Source of the DNA: Meconema thalassinum
Taxonomy: Eukaryota; Arthropoda; Insecta; Orthoptera; Tettigoniidae
Length of the DNA stretch: 64,000 nt
Direction of reading: 5' to 3'
Assembly (NCBI GenBank): GCA_946902985.2
Contig: OX336389.2
Span: 175,160,704-175,224,703, forward strand
Shown here: one piece after another, positions 19,700-30,369 of the stretch
How the letters are laid out: each line of letters starts with the position of its first letter
Position numbering within the stretch: the first letter of the stretch is position 1
Notes under the pieces: generated by a model
The model's input: only the letters and a program-made list of their open reading frames with translations
Databases searched by the model: none
What the model was told of the DNA's origin: nothing
Translations under genes and position numbers: made by a program

Positions 19700-20750
19700 C
19701 TGGTGTCACATTCAAAACGATGTACCTGTAGTGTGCGGCAACAAAATGGCAGTTATTTTGCTGTGTATTCATAGTAAGAATAAATAAGATTTCCATTTAT
19801 TGACAAAATGCTACCTTGTTTATATCCTGCCAATCATTATGCATAACCCGGTATATAATACTCTACCAAGCTCTCACAGCCATGCTTGAATTATACATGA
19901 CAAACACTATCGTAGGTCATCTTGAAAGTAAATTACAGAAACCTTAATTAGTGACATAGAAAAATATTGCCAAATAGCCTATGTAGGCCTAAATATCTTT
20001 AATTTCATTCTCAAAACCATGCATGTTCAGATCAAAAGATTCATTGCTTTAAAAAATAATGCATAATAATGCACTAATTCAATTTAGAACAGTGGGCTTA
20101 ATGAATACAAAATATGGATTTAACAAATGACATTGCCATTGGACCTATTTCATGCTCAATATTAAGTGGTGCAAGTACTATATTTATTTCAGGATTAAAT
20201 AGTAATGTTTATTGGTGTGCCGGAAAAATTTCTTTTGGTTTGGCCGTAAAACACACAATTTCTTGATTTTCGGAGTAAAATAATACGCCACTATTAAGTT
20301 AATGTTGAAGTTTGCGTTGCGTATCCATTCAACTAAGTGGGCTGCAATTATTTATCTCATGCAAACCTGGATAAAATAAACATTCGATTAAGAGTACTTG
20401 AGTAACCTCAACCATTATGGAGGAAAAAATGCATTTAAACAGCCATGCCCCTCTCAACATTAATATCGTAGCTACAATACCAGTGAATTAATTCATGCTG
20501 AAACTATACAATGATCAATAGATATTGTCATTTGAAACTACCTTCTTGAATGCCAACCCGGTATTGTACGGTATGAAGTAGAAGAAAGGGATAAACTTGG
20601 GTTTGGAGAGGCGGTCTGGTGCAATAACCTTAATTTGGCTATTTTCCAGCGAACAATTCCTGCAGCTCAAGTTCGCTCTTTATTAGCTAATGTGAAATTA
20701 TGAATATAATTATACTTCTAAACATACATGCTGACAATGTACATGTTACA
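19700..20750. other. No gene recognised
   Basis: AT-rich intergenic or intronic DNA without long frames, terminal repeats or tandem arrays that I can see. Confidence 0.5.
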
Positions 20751-20754
20751 GGAA

Positions 20755-20935
20755 ATGTCGATTCTCCAGTAAGAGTTGACTCTCCCTAGGTAAAGTCGAC
20801 TCTTACTGATCTTTTCAGTAAAAGTTGATTAAAAGCAGTATGTGCTCAATTTCGATCAACATTTACTAGTCAGAGTTGACTATACCTAGGGAAAGTATAC
20901 TCTCACTGTCTTGAGATAGTAACAGTTGACTATTT
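20755..20935. repeat. Palindromic repeat with CCTAGG centres
   Basis: 'cagtaagagttgactctccc' followed by 'taggtaaagtcgactcttac' forms a near-perfect 42-bp palindrome centred on CCTAGG. A second diverged palindrome follows at 20875-20935. Related pieces lie at 30053-30175. Confidence 0.7.
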
Positions 20936-21066
20936 GCAAGGAAACGGTACTAGCTAATAAAAAATGAATAGGGAGGCAAAACCAATACATTAAGAGAGAG
21001 AAATGTTTAAGAGAAACTAATAAAAAAAACGTTACAATACTGTACATAAAGAGATAGAAATATGTA

Positions 21067-21825
21067 TCATTTATTACAGCAAGGTAAAGATTTGTAACAC
21101 TTTGAGTTGCAAAGTACACTTTTCTTCTTGCACTTGCACTTCATGGATTCGCATTTAGTGTTGCAAGGACATTTGAAAAACCCTTGTCCACTTCCAAGTG
21201 ATTGTGAAGTTGCAACAGTCCTCACAGCTATTGTTTCATCCATAGGAACTTCATTTTCTTGGATAATGTTCGTAGGACATTAAATATACTGAATTGAGAC
21301 CTGAAAAAATGTTATCATTGACATCTGAACAATTTAATACTATGGGCAGCGAGAGAGAGAAGAGAGAGAGATATATATCTTTTATTTTAGCTTTGAAAAC
21401 GTACCTTGGGAAAAGCTGCTTTAGAATTCCATTTCTCGTTCCAATTCGATAAAAGCCATCATCGACAACCTCCAGTACCACGCCAAGGATAGATCGAGCA
21501 TCTCCTCTACCGCGGTCAACATCGGGGATAGGAATTCGAACTGATGTTCCTTTTTCTACTGGCGGATGAATGTGATCTGATATTTTTTTCATGCGTTTAG
21601 CTTGTTGTTCTAGACAGTAGAAAGCTTCATTTCTCTGTCTCTTGATGTCCTCAGTAGACTTGTCCAGGTCAGTGAGGAGATAATCACGGTAATTCTGCAC
21701 GCCGTGAGAACGTGCCTTTTCGTAACTTTTAACGAGGTATATTATTGAAAATATAGGATTTATGATTTACATACCTTTCTTGGAGTTGTTTCACAATCTC
21801 AACTACAACTGCCGCACCCCAATAA
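21067..21825 (-). pseudogene. KRBA2-like integrase gene, C-terminal exons (with introns)
   Basis: Minus-strand pieces read EIVKQLQE, then KARSHGVQNYRDYLLTDLDK, KRQRNEAFYCLEQQAKRMKK, VRIPIPDVDRGRGDARSILG and FYRIGTRNGILKQLFPR. The last exon ends in a cysteine-rich tail (CPCNTKCESMKCKCKKK, LCNSKCYKSLPCCNK, stop at 21067). This matches the C-terminus of KRBA2-like genes, which encode retroviral-type integrase proteins. Introns are suggested at 21301-21404 (donor CCAAG/GTACGT, acceptor TTTTTTCAG/G, arginine codon AG|G restored) and at 21726-21774 (GTATGT...AAAAG, only 49 bp). One frameshift in the last exon (near 21280) indicates decay. The N-terminal half is at 26560-29640 on the same strand. 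Confidence 0.65.
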
Positions 21826-21938
21826 TGGTTTTTTTTTTTTACGAAAATAAAGAATTTTTATAGTGTTCGTTTCACTACGTTACCAACATGTCGCATACAA
21901 AATTCACCATTCACCATTTCACACGTAAAGACGTAAAG

Positions 21939-22177
21939 TACTGCCTGGCCGAAAATTACTGCTAGTACCACAAGCAAGGGGGTCTGGGGCGTAAGCCCCA
22001 GGTTAGGTTTGTTTTTGTATGTAAAACATTAATAAGGTAGAATTTATGTCCGCTACTAGGTTAGGTACTGCCTGGCCGAAAATTACTGCTAGTACCACAA
22101 GCAAGGGGGTCTGGGGCATAAGCCCCAGGTTAGGTTTGTTTTTGTATGTAAAACATTAATAAGATAGAATTTATGAA
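21939..22177 (+). repeat. Module X in tandem duplicate (period 127 bp)
   Basis: Two nearly identical copies start with 'tactgcctggccgaaaatta' at 21939 and 22066. The junction at 22050-22065 reads 'ccgctactaggttagg', which is the complement of the minisatellite core 'ctaacctagtagcgg'. Each copy contains the short palindrome 'tggggcgtaagcccca'. Confidence 0.85.
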
Positions 22178-22299
22178 GTAATTTCACATGCCACACAATC
22201 CATGGTTAAAGTATGACTGACGAGTTGGATTTGGCGCAATAGTATATTACATTATCGACGCTCTTTTGTTTCTTTCTATGCCCGGTGCGAGATAGTATC

Positions 22300-22620
22300 A
22301 AGAATGCGTGGGGGGTTGGCATTCCTGACTTCGTGAGAAAGATGTCTTCTAGAGACTTCATTTCAACTATATAAGTAGTGTTGCTATTTGGGATGGCTGG
22401 GTGGGTCTATGACAGCGGACGAGTCAACATCTATTAATTTATCATCTCCAGATACCATTACTACAGGTACTTTGGCTAATTTCTTTACTCAATTTTTTTT
22501 ATACACATGTTCTCACGGTGTGCAGCGCTACCTAAACCACTTGACGAAATGCTTCTCTGGCAAGATTATGGGAAAAACCTTGGTTATAGGGTATTTTGGG
22601 TGGTGACAACTCAATAACAG
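22300..22620 (+). repeat. Dispersed module Y
   Basis: 'aatgcgtggggggttggcat' and 'atttgggatggctgggtg' recur on the opposite strand at 36990-37190. 22540-22800 is also repeated at 24725-25060 ('ggttatagg', 'ttgggtggtgacaactcaa'). Confidence 0.75.
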
Positions 22621-22883
22621 AAATGAGCATTAAAAAACTTCGAAACTTATTGTGTTTCATCACATGTAATTTATTTATCAGCCTACCTCAATTTGGCACG
22701 CCGTCCATACGAAAATATTTTAATTTAGGGTTACATTTATGACATTTTTAAAATTCCGTTTCGGGATATGTAATTCGCCTATATAGTTGAATTACAGATG
22801 ACTTTAAGCGTCGTAATTAATTTAATTTTATATTTATAAGACTTTGTATCGAAAGCCGTAATTGACCTATATATCTCAATTAA

Positions 22884-23083
22884 AAAAAGGAAGGAAGGAA
22901 GCTTGTAGTTTAACGTGACCGTTAATCTTGAGATCATGAGCCACGGGACCTCCTTTTTACGTGGAATCCGAACCACAGGACATGGCATTTCACTTCGAAA
23001 ATCTCACATGCATTGACCGGGAATCGAACCCGGACCGCCTTGGTGAGAGGCATACAGCTAGACCGCTGAGCCACCACGCCCCT
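22884..23083 (-). mobile_element. Full-length tRNA-derived SINE
   Basis: On the minus strand the element begins GGGGCGTGGTGGCTCAGCGG, a tRNA-like head with an A box (TGGCTCAGCGG), followed about 35 bases later by the B box GGTTCGATTCC. A body follows ('atgcatgtgagattttcgaa') and it ends in (CCTT)n. The target duplication ATATCTCAATTAA is at 22871-22883 and 23084-23096 and splits one satellite palindrome. It is one of the best preserved SINEs here. Confidence 0.92.
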
Positions 23084-23443
23084 ATATCTCAATTAAAGAT
23101 TTCGATGCAATGTTTTATTAATATGAAATTATACTAATTACGATGTGTATCGTCATTTGTAATTGATCTACATAGGCGAATTATAGAATTCGATGCGTAA
23201 AATTAAAAATATCAACTGAAATTACGATATGTATCGGAATCTGTAATTGACATATATAGGCCAATTAAAGAATTCGATGCGGAAATTGTAAAGTATAACG
23301 TTAAATTGCGAAATTTTATTCAGCATCGGAATCGTTAATTGAGCTATATAGGTAAATTATAGATTTCGATGCAATGTTTTTTATTTACGAAAAGAAAATA
23401 ATTATCATATGTATCGGAATCTGTAATTGATCTACTTAGGCCA

Positions 23444-23995
23444 ATTATTATTATTATTATTATTATTGCCTTTATTGGTGGCGCAGTTAGGGCTCTTGGC
23501 CCTCTCTTACACTTAACCACATTAATACAATACAATAAACATATTATGGCGACAAAATTAAACAATAATAATTGACATTGATCATGACTTTCACACTCTC
23601 ATTCACTCATCCAGTCATACTTGTTGTCGGTCAGCAATGCTCAGCAGGCTGCCCCAGCAGGTGGTCTTGAATTTAGATAGTGAGGTGGTACCCCTGACAC
23701 TGGCTGGAAGGGTACTCCACAGCCTAGACCCCACCACATGAAAAGAGTTGTTGTATAGAGGAGCAATGAATAGGAATGGAGAGGGAAGAACCAGAGCGTG
23801 TATTATTACCATGGAAAGAAGACAAGTACTTGAATTTATCTGATAAGTATAGTGGTCTATCGTCAGACAATAATCAGAAAATCTGGACAAGAATGTGATA
23901 TGATCGACGTAGTTCAGGTTTCAGCCAGGAAAGAGCGCAATAATAGGGAGTGATATGTTTAGCATAGCTCAGATCGTAGATAAATCGTATGCAGA
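23444..23995 (-). pseudogene. L2/CR1-like LINE 3' end
   Basis: The minus strand encodes IRFIYDLSYAKHITPYYCAL, SWLKPELRRSYHILVQIF and, after a stop, NNSFHVVGSRLWSTLPASVR and SLSKFKT. This is the conserved C-terminal block of L2/CR1-type reverse transcriptases. The 3' untranslated part has 'gggccaagagccctaactgc' and the element ends in (AAT)n. It is 5'-truncated and inserted in the palindromic satellite. Confidence 0.75.
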
Positions 23996-25130
23996 GTTCG
24001 ATACGGAAATGTATAATATATGATGTGAATTTGCGATATTTATAATGTATCGGAATCATTAATTGAACTATATAGCTCAATTATAGATTTCGATTCATTG
24101 GTCGATTTGACGGTTTTTGTGTTTGCTCATCCAAAAAAAACCTATTACCCAGGCCTTTCCCGGATATATATGACGTGAATTCGCGATTTTTTTTGTTTCC
24201 CCGCCCAAAAAAACCGTATTACCCAGGCCTTTCCCGGATATATATGACGTGAATTTGCGATTTTTTTCTTAATGTATCGGAATCTTTAATTGAAATATAT
24301 AGCTCAATTATAGATTTCGATACATAAAAAAATTGACGGTTTTTGTGTTTTCCCATCCAAAGAATTCCTATTACATGAATTTGCGAATTTTTTTTATGTA
24401 TCGGAATCTTTAATTGAACTATATAGCTGAATTATAGATTTCGATACATTAAAAAATTGACAACTTTGAAAAACAAACGAAACTACACAAAACCATAACA
24501 TTATTGACCACAATGTTTTATAAGAATATTACAATGTGTTAGCGATAGGTTGTGTTTGTGGTTTTGATGGAAATTAATGCGTCTGCCAGCAGCTAGGTTA
24601 GCTTTGTGTATGCCTGGGAAATGTGTTAATGTACCGTATTGATGCCAATTGGCGATTATTACAGACCGCGATCGTTTGTGTATAACTTTTTTATAAAAAC
24701 AAATGGGCTTCTTTTGTGATGTTTGGATGCATTTTGATGAAATGCCTCTCTGGTAAGATTATGGGAAAATCCTTGGTTATAGGTTATATTGGGTGGTGAC
24801 AACTCAACTCGAAACGCATTGTGTTCCGTCATCTGTAATTGATTTATTTCCCTACCTCACTTGATACGCCGTACATACGAAAATGTTTTAATCGAGGGTT
24901 ACATTTACACGATTTTGTATTGGAATGGGTAATTGGTCTACTTAGTTAAATTATGTCGGCGATATTTACGAAAATATTCCGATATAAGGTTATATTTTTA
25001 AAATGTTGTATCTGTATCTGTAATTTGCCTATATAGCTGAATTTTAGATGACTATAAACATCGTAATTTATTCTAATTTTATAATTATAAAACATTGTAT
25101 CGAAATCTGTGATTGACCTTTGTAATTTTT

Positions 25131-26445
25131 CTACGCATCGGAATCTTTAATTGAGCTATGTAGGTGAATTGCAGATTTCGATGCACGGTTTTCCAATTAT
25201 GAAATTGCAAGAATTACGATGTATATCGGAATCTATAATTGATCTACATAGTCTAATTATAGATTTCGATGCGGAAAATTAAAAATATCAATTGAAATCG
25301 CGAAATTTTTCTACGCATCGAAATATGCAATTGAGCTAAGTAGGTGAATTGTAGATTTCGATGCAAGTTTTTTGAATTATGAAATTTTAAGAATTACGAT
25401 GTGTATCGGAATCTACAATTGATCTATATAGTCCAATTGTAGATTTTGATGCGGAAAATTGAAAATATCAATTGAAATCGCGAAACTTTTCAACGCAACG
25501 AAATATGCAATAGAGCTATGTAGGTGAATTGTAGATTTCGATGCACGTTTTCTTAATTATGAAATTGTAAGAAATACGATGTGTATCGGAATCTACAATT
25601 GACCTATATAGTCCAATTGTAGATTTCGATGCGGAAAATTGAAAATATCAATTGAAATCGCGAAATTTTTCTACGCATCGAAATATGCAATTGAGCTATG
25701 TAGGTGAAGTGTAGATTTCGATGAAAGTTTTTTCAATTATGAAATTGTAAGAATTACGATGTGTATAGTCCAATTGTAGATTTCGATGCGGAAAATGGAA
25801 AATATCAATTGAAATCACGAAATTTTTCTACGCATCGAAATATGCAATTGAGCTATTTAGGTGAATTGTAGATTTCGATGCACGTTTTTTTATTATGAAA
25901 TTGTAAGAAATACGAGGTATATCGGAATCTACAATTGATCTATATAGTCCAATTGTAGATTTCGATGCGGGAAATTGAAAATATCAATTGAAATCACGAA
26001 ATTTTTCTACGCATCGAAATATGCAATTGAGTTATTTAGGTGAATTGTAGATTTCGATGCACCTTTTTTTTTTTTTTTTTCAATTATGAAATTGTAAGAA
26101 ATACGATGTGTATCGGAATATGCAATTGATCTATATAGTCCAAGTGTAGATTTCGATGTGGAAAATTGAAAATATCAGTTGAAATCGCGAAATTTTTCTA
26201 CGCATCCAAATATGCTATTGAGCTATTTAGGTGAATTGTAGATTTCGATGCACGTTTTTTTTTAATTATGAAATTGTAAGAAATACGAGGTATATCGGAA
26301 TCTACAATTGATCTATATAGTACAATTGTAGATTTCGATGCGGGAAATTGAAAATATCAATTGAAATCGCGAAGTTTTTATACGCATCGAGATATGCAAT
26401 TGAGCTAAGTAGCTCAATTGTAGATTTCGATGCGTAAAAAAATCT
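25131..26445. repeat. 180-bp satellite, each unit with two ~50-bp palindromes
   Basis: The landmark 'ctacgcatcg' recurs at 25131, 25311, 25491 (variant), 25671, 25828, 26007, 26198 and 26380, a period of about 180 with one 22-bp deletion and one poly-T expansion. Every unit has a first palindrome ('gcatcgaaatatgcaattga' ... 'gaattgtagatttcgatgc') and a second ('tatcggaatctacaattgat' ... 'ccaattgtagatttcgatgc'). Arms are about 20 bases with the loop region 'gctatgtaggt'. No coding potential. The units are similar enough to have amplified fairly recently. Confidence 0.93.
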
Positions 26446-26927
26446 CGCGAATTCTAAGGTTTTTGTGTTTCCCCACCCAAAACCCCTATTACCCAGGCTT
26501 TTCCCGTAAGCTTGCTAGAGGAGTGACGTCATGGTAGACGCCATTTTGTTTTAGGGGAATTTTATCGCGGCGGCATCGCAATGGAATATTATCCCGAAGT
26601 CTTCATCAGGTTGCGACTGAATGTCAATCAAGTCCACTTGACATCATGAATTAATTTCCGTGAATAACAAAGGCTTTACAACCAGTCCTTTCATCTTATG
26701 TCTCAATTTTTGATCTCAAGGTTCGCACAAGCTTAAAACTAGTAAAATGTCCTTTGTAATAACATTTTGAAATTTCCCTTTCAATTGCTGAATCATACGA
26801 TCTCTTCCTCCGTGTCCAGTGGTTATGTGCGCTTCATTAAGAACTGCAAACAATTCTTCATCAAAAACATAATACCTTATGCTGTCTTGGTCTGTGACAG
26901 GGTGTATTAGTTTTGAAATACCATTAA

Positions 26928-29537
26928 CCCTACAGTGGTTATGTGGGGTGCTCACAACACCCCAGCATTATTATTTGTTATGTTGTAAAGTTACTAAGTT
27001 GGCTATGCTGGTGGCGGGCTCAGTAGCTTCTCACCGAACATTGTCATTTGAAATAAACTCATTGTTGGCCATAAGTAACAAACTGTTTGAATGCTATAAA
27101 CGTTTATTGACACTGGGGTGCTGTATACACCCCTCCTAACAACTTGCGTAATATCTTTGTTGGCTAAGTCATTTTTAGATTATACACCCAGATCTGTGTA
27201 GAAGCTTAGTTTGCCTTACCATGTCTTCCGATAAGGAACAACAGCGTATAAGGAGAATGCTTGAAGAAGAAACTGAAGATTCGTGTGGCGATTCAGATTT
27301 TCAGGAGTCAGATGATGGTGAGCGGGATGATTGTGAACTTAGTGAGCATTTGACTGAAAGTGAGAAATCGAATGGAAGTGCGGCTGATGATGATGAAACG
27401 AGTTCATCTCCCGTTATTGGTTCTCTTCCTTCTTCAAACCCGGTTGCAACAGGAGTGACAAAATTTATGCTTGGAAAGGACAGAAAAAGTAAGTGGATAC
27501 GAAATATTAGAATGAACAATAACGTACGCAACAGGTCACAATATCATAACTCATTTACCAGGTACTAGATTGCAAGCTAACGTTGCTAAAACACCACTCG
27601 ATTGTTTCAGTGTGCTCATGAACGATGTTATAATCAGAGCAATCACTCAATGTTCAAATATATACATTGAAAAATTTCGTTATAGTTACGTTACAAACCA
27701 GAGTGCTTGTCGCAAAACAGATGAAATGGAAATTAGATCATTTATGGGATTACTGATCATAGCTGGGTCCTACCACGCAGCAAAGTTAAATTTGAAGGAT
27801 TTATTTTCTACAAGTGGCCTAAGAGTAGAAATATTCCACACTACCATGTCACTGACAAGATTGTTATTTCTTTTGAGGTGTGTAAGGTTTGACGACATAA
27901 ATGATCGTGCACAGCGTAGAGAACTGGACAAATTAGATCCGATCATGGAATTGTTTACATTGTTTACCGAGAACTGTCAAAAGTTTTACGGCCTAGGAGA
28001 ATACACATGTATTGACGAACAGCTTGTACCATTTAGGGGCAAATGTCCCTTCCGACAATACCTACCGAGCAAACCAGCCAAATATGGCATAAAGATACTA
28101 ACACTGTGTGATGCAAGAACTTGGTATACATCAGTCATGGAAATTTACTGCGGAAAACAGCCCGATGGTCCTTTCAGCGTGTCTAATTCAGCAAAAGATG
28201 TCGTCTTCAGGCTCACAGAGCATATCTAAGGTACTGGCAGGAATATCACGGCTGATAACTGGTTTACCAGCATACCACTAGCAGAAGAACTCCTAAAGAA
28301 AAGACTACCGCTTGTGGGCACCATGAAAAAAAATAAACCTCAGTTGCCGAAGATATTGACTGATGTCAGGGGAAGAGAAATTTACAGCACTGAATTTGCA
28401 CACTGTAACGATATCACATGCTTATCATACGTTCCCAAGAAAGGCAAGAATGTTGTGATGATATCAACCATGCACCCTCATTCCTCAGATATTGACCCAT
28501 CTACAGGAAACCAGAAGGAGGCAGTAATATACACATTTTACAACATCACAAAGGGCGGAGTAGATACGGTGGACAAGATGTCAGCTACTTACATTACAGG
28601 AAGGAAAACTCAGAGATGGCCAATGGCTGTATTTTTCCGTATGATCGACCTAGCGTGCATCAATGCGCAAGTGATTCTTATGGCTAATAATCCTGATTAT
28701 ACCACTCAAGGCGACATTTCCTTCGTCAGTTAGGCCAAGAACTTGTGAAACCTCAAGTTGCGAAGAGAGCACTGTCAACCTCAGTTCCAAGGTACATTCG
28801 TCTGAAGGCAACCGAAGTATCCGACGCATGCTTGACACCACCAGCTCCCGCAAATGAGAACCGTAGAAAAGGAAGTTGCACTGTTTGTCCTAGGAAGTCA
28901 GACAAGAAAACCATACACTTCTGCTACAGATGTCAACAGTTCATGTGCCTGAATCATATGGGGAGTATATGCTGCACGTGCTGCAATGATTCTTCCTCTG
29001 ATGACACTAATGACTGTTAAGATTTCAGTAATGGTTTTGTGACATAAGTATATTAAAAATACAATGTAATCTTTACATTAGTGAGTGATTTTTACATGAA
29101 CTTTGGTACTATAGACAGAAACTTTCCAATTTTTATTAATGATTATCAGTCTCCTTCTCTTTCAAAATTTCTCATTGTAAAACAGAATATCATTAATTAT
29201 GTGTTGTTTTATGGATGTGTGTTATGTTTAGATCACTAAAACACAAAACTGAACTTTTCTAAGAAATGAGCCAACGCAAAATGCTTGAAATAGCAACATG
29301 TAGAATAAAGCAACGAAAAAATATAGGTATATCTTCCAAAGGCTTTAATTTCTTTAGTGAATTAATTTATTGTTGTATGGTAATTAAAACTGGCTTAAAA
29401 GGATTTGACTAGTATGCAAAATAAGTAAGAAATTTTCTGAAAAACGTATGTCCGAGATATCTCCGCAAAACATTGGGGTGATCTCGGCACCCCACCTAAC
29501 CACTTATGAAATTTTAAACCACCTAACTACTTAAAGG
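26928..29537 (+). mobile_element. piggyBac transposon, near full length
   Basis: TTAA occurs at both edges (26924-26927 and 29538-29541). The ends are related inverted repeats: CCCTACAGTGGTTATGTGGG on the left; on the right, the complement of 'cctttaagtagttaggtgg', with an internal repeat 'aagtggttaggtggggtgc'. The transposase lies between them on the plus strand. It is inserted in the first part of the KRBA2-like integrase gene. Length 2.6 kb is typical of the superfamily. Confidence 0.92.
27221..29020 (+). pseudogene. piggyBac transposase, frameshifted
   Basis: The first frame starts MSSDKEQQRIRRMLEEETED, an acidic N-terminus. A one-base shift near 27535 moves to LPGTRLQANVAKTPLDCFSV and the DDE domain: Asp in YTCIDEQLVPFRG (about 28010), Asp in NITADNWFTS (about 28255, after a second shift at 28229) and Asp in KGGVDTVDKM (about 28560). 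A stop at 28731 precedes the frame with the C-terminal zinc ribbon (CTVCPRKS, CYRCQQFMC, CCTCC) ending at 29020. Domain order and total of about 590 codons match piggyBac transposases of the PGBD type. Three breaks make it inactive, but the sequence is otherwise well kept, so decay is recent. Confidence 0.9.
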
Positions 29538-29689
29538 TTAACTTCAAATAATGTCATATCGTCTTAAAAACCTGATGTCGTTACGTTCTTATTTAATTGC
29601 AGTTTTTAGATTTTTCAATTTTTGAATGCAGCTACAGTATCATATTTCAATTTGGTCTATGTTATTGAATTTAATAGAAATTCAGACTT

Positions 29690-29805
29690 TGAAATACGAA
29701 TCTCTGTTTCGCAGGCTTATAGGCCGTGTACTAAGGACATTATTTTGTTGTCCTTAGAACAAGGCCTATAAGCCCGCGAAACAGAGATTCTTATTTCATT
29801 GAATT
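29690..29805. repeat. Hairpin element, arms ~50 bp
   Basis: 'gaatctctgtttcgcaggct' + 'tataggcc' on the left pairs with 'aggcctataagcccgcgaaa' + 'cagagattc' on the right, with inner arms 'ctaaggaca'/'tgtccttag'. Small fold-back MITE; no clear target duplication. Confidence 0.75.
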
Positions 29806-30052
29806 TACCTTGGAAGTCGAGCGTTCCTGCTGCAGTTTTTAACGAAACAGTTCTGCCGTGGTGTCTGATATAATTATTACACACTTAAACTAATTATTTA
29901 AACGTAAATGAATCTTTTGTCACTATTGCACAACAATACAGAGCCGAACGGTCGGTCCAATAATGGAAGTAAGAGTCCAAACAATCGCAATATTTTAATA
30001 ATCATAACAAAGGTTTGGCGCGCGCGGTTACATTTTCAGAGCAGCATCTGTG

Positions 30053-30175
30053 AATCAACTTTTACTAAACCACAGCAGACATAGTTAACTCTCCCTAGGA
30101 AAAGTTGATCTGTGTGTTTTCAATCAACTGTTACTGATACTTTCAGTAAGAGTTGACTTTCCCTGTAACATACAT
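30053..30175. repeat. Relative of the CCTAGG palindromic repeat
   Basis: 'gttaactctccctaggaaaa' and 'cagtaagagttgactttccc' match the repeat at 20755-20935. Confidence 0.6.
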
Positions 30176-30242
30176 ACGTATCACAACTCATAGACAAGCA
30201 AATGTTTGTACAATCCCATAATTATGGCAATACATTTTTTAC

Positions 30243-30365
30243 CTTTTTCAGTTCTGCTTCTATTTCGGAAGCTCTAATGCCAAGCGGGCCTCGAACCTCA
30301 TATTCCATCATTCTGATGTGAGGATTTAAGGTCTCCACCGTCAAACACTTTTCACTCACATCCAT
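30243..30365 (-). CDS. Alanine aminotransferase, first coding exon
   Basis: The minus strand encodes 41 residues: MDVSEKCLTVETLNPHIRMM, EYEVRGPLGIRASEIEAELK, K. The pattern 'LT..T(M/L)NP..(R/K)..EYEVRGP...RA.EIE.EL' is the conserved N-terminus of cytosolic alanine aminotransferases, which transfer the amino group between alanine and 2-oxoglutarate using pyridoxal phosphate. It ends at a GT donor (AAAAAG/GTAAAAA) in phase 0; in this family the next exon usually continues GVKKPF. The start is the first ATG of the frame. The catalytic lysine and PLP-binding residues lie in later exons, which I could not find at lower coordinates. The gene must have a long first intron, or this exon is an isolated remnant. 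No stop or frameshift is present. Confidence 0.75.
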
Positions 30366-30369
30366 ATTG

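Larger units (their letters stand above)
22640..25130. repeat. Diverged palindromic satellite field
   Basis: Scattered imperfect palindromes of about 45-50 bp of the form 'tatcggaatctttaattgaa' + 'ctatatagctcaattataga' + 'tttcgat'. Between 24100 and 24440 a longer cassette including 'cccaggcctttcccggata' is repeated about three times. The field is interrupted by a SINE (22884-23083) and a LINE tail (23444-23995). It grades into the regular 180-bp array at 25131. Confidence 0.85.
26560..29640 (-). pseudogene. KRBA2-like integrase gene, N-terminal half, split by piggyBac
   Basis: Upstream of the piggyBac element (29541-29640, minus strand) two frames give IRFLRRYDI and FEVNG. After the element the frame runs ISKLIHPVTDQDSIRYYVFD, ELFAVLNEAHITTGHGGRDR, MIQQLKGKFQNVITKDILLV, LSLCEP. 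The His-His...Cys arrangement is the H2C2 zinc domain that precedes retroviral-type integrases. Then come KGLVVKPLLF and CQVDLIDIQSQPDEDF, the start of the rve catalytic core with its first Asp. A stop replaces the cysteine after CEP. Similarity ends near 26598, where unrelated sequence and the satellite field begin. The rest of the core is missing; the C-terminal part is at 21067-21825. Confidence 0.75.

Noticed and set aside
19449..19796. 115-codon minus-strand frame
   Set aside because: The plus strand of the same interval has the more convincing mariner-like motif (19580-19651); no minus-strand domain is recognisable.
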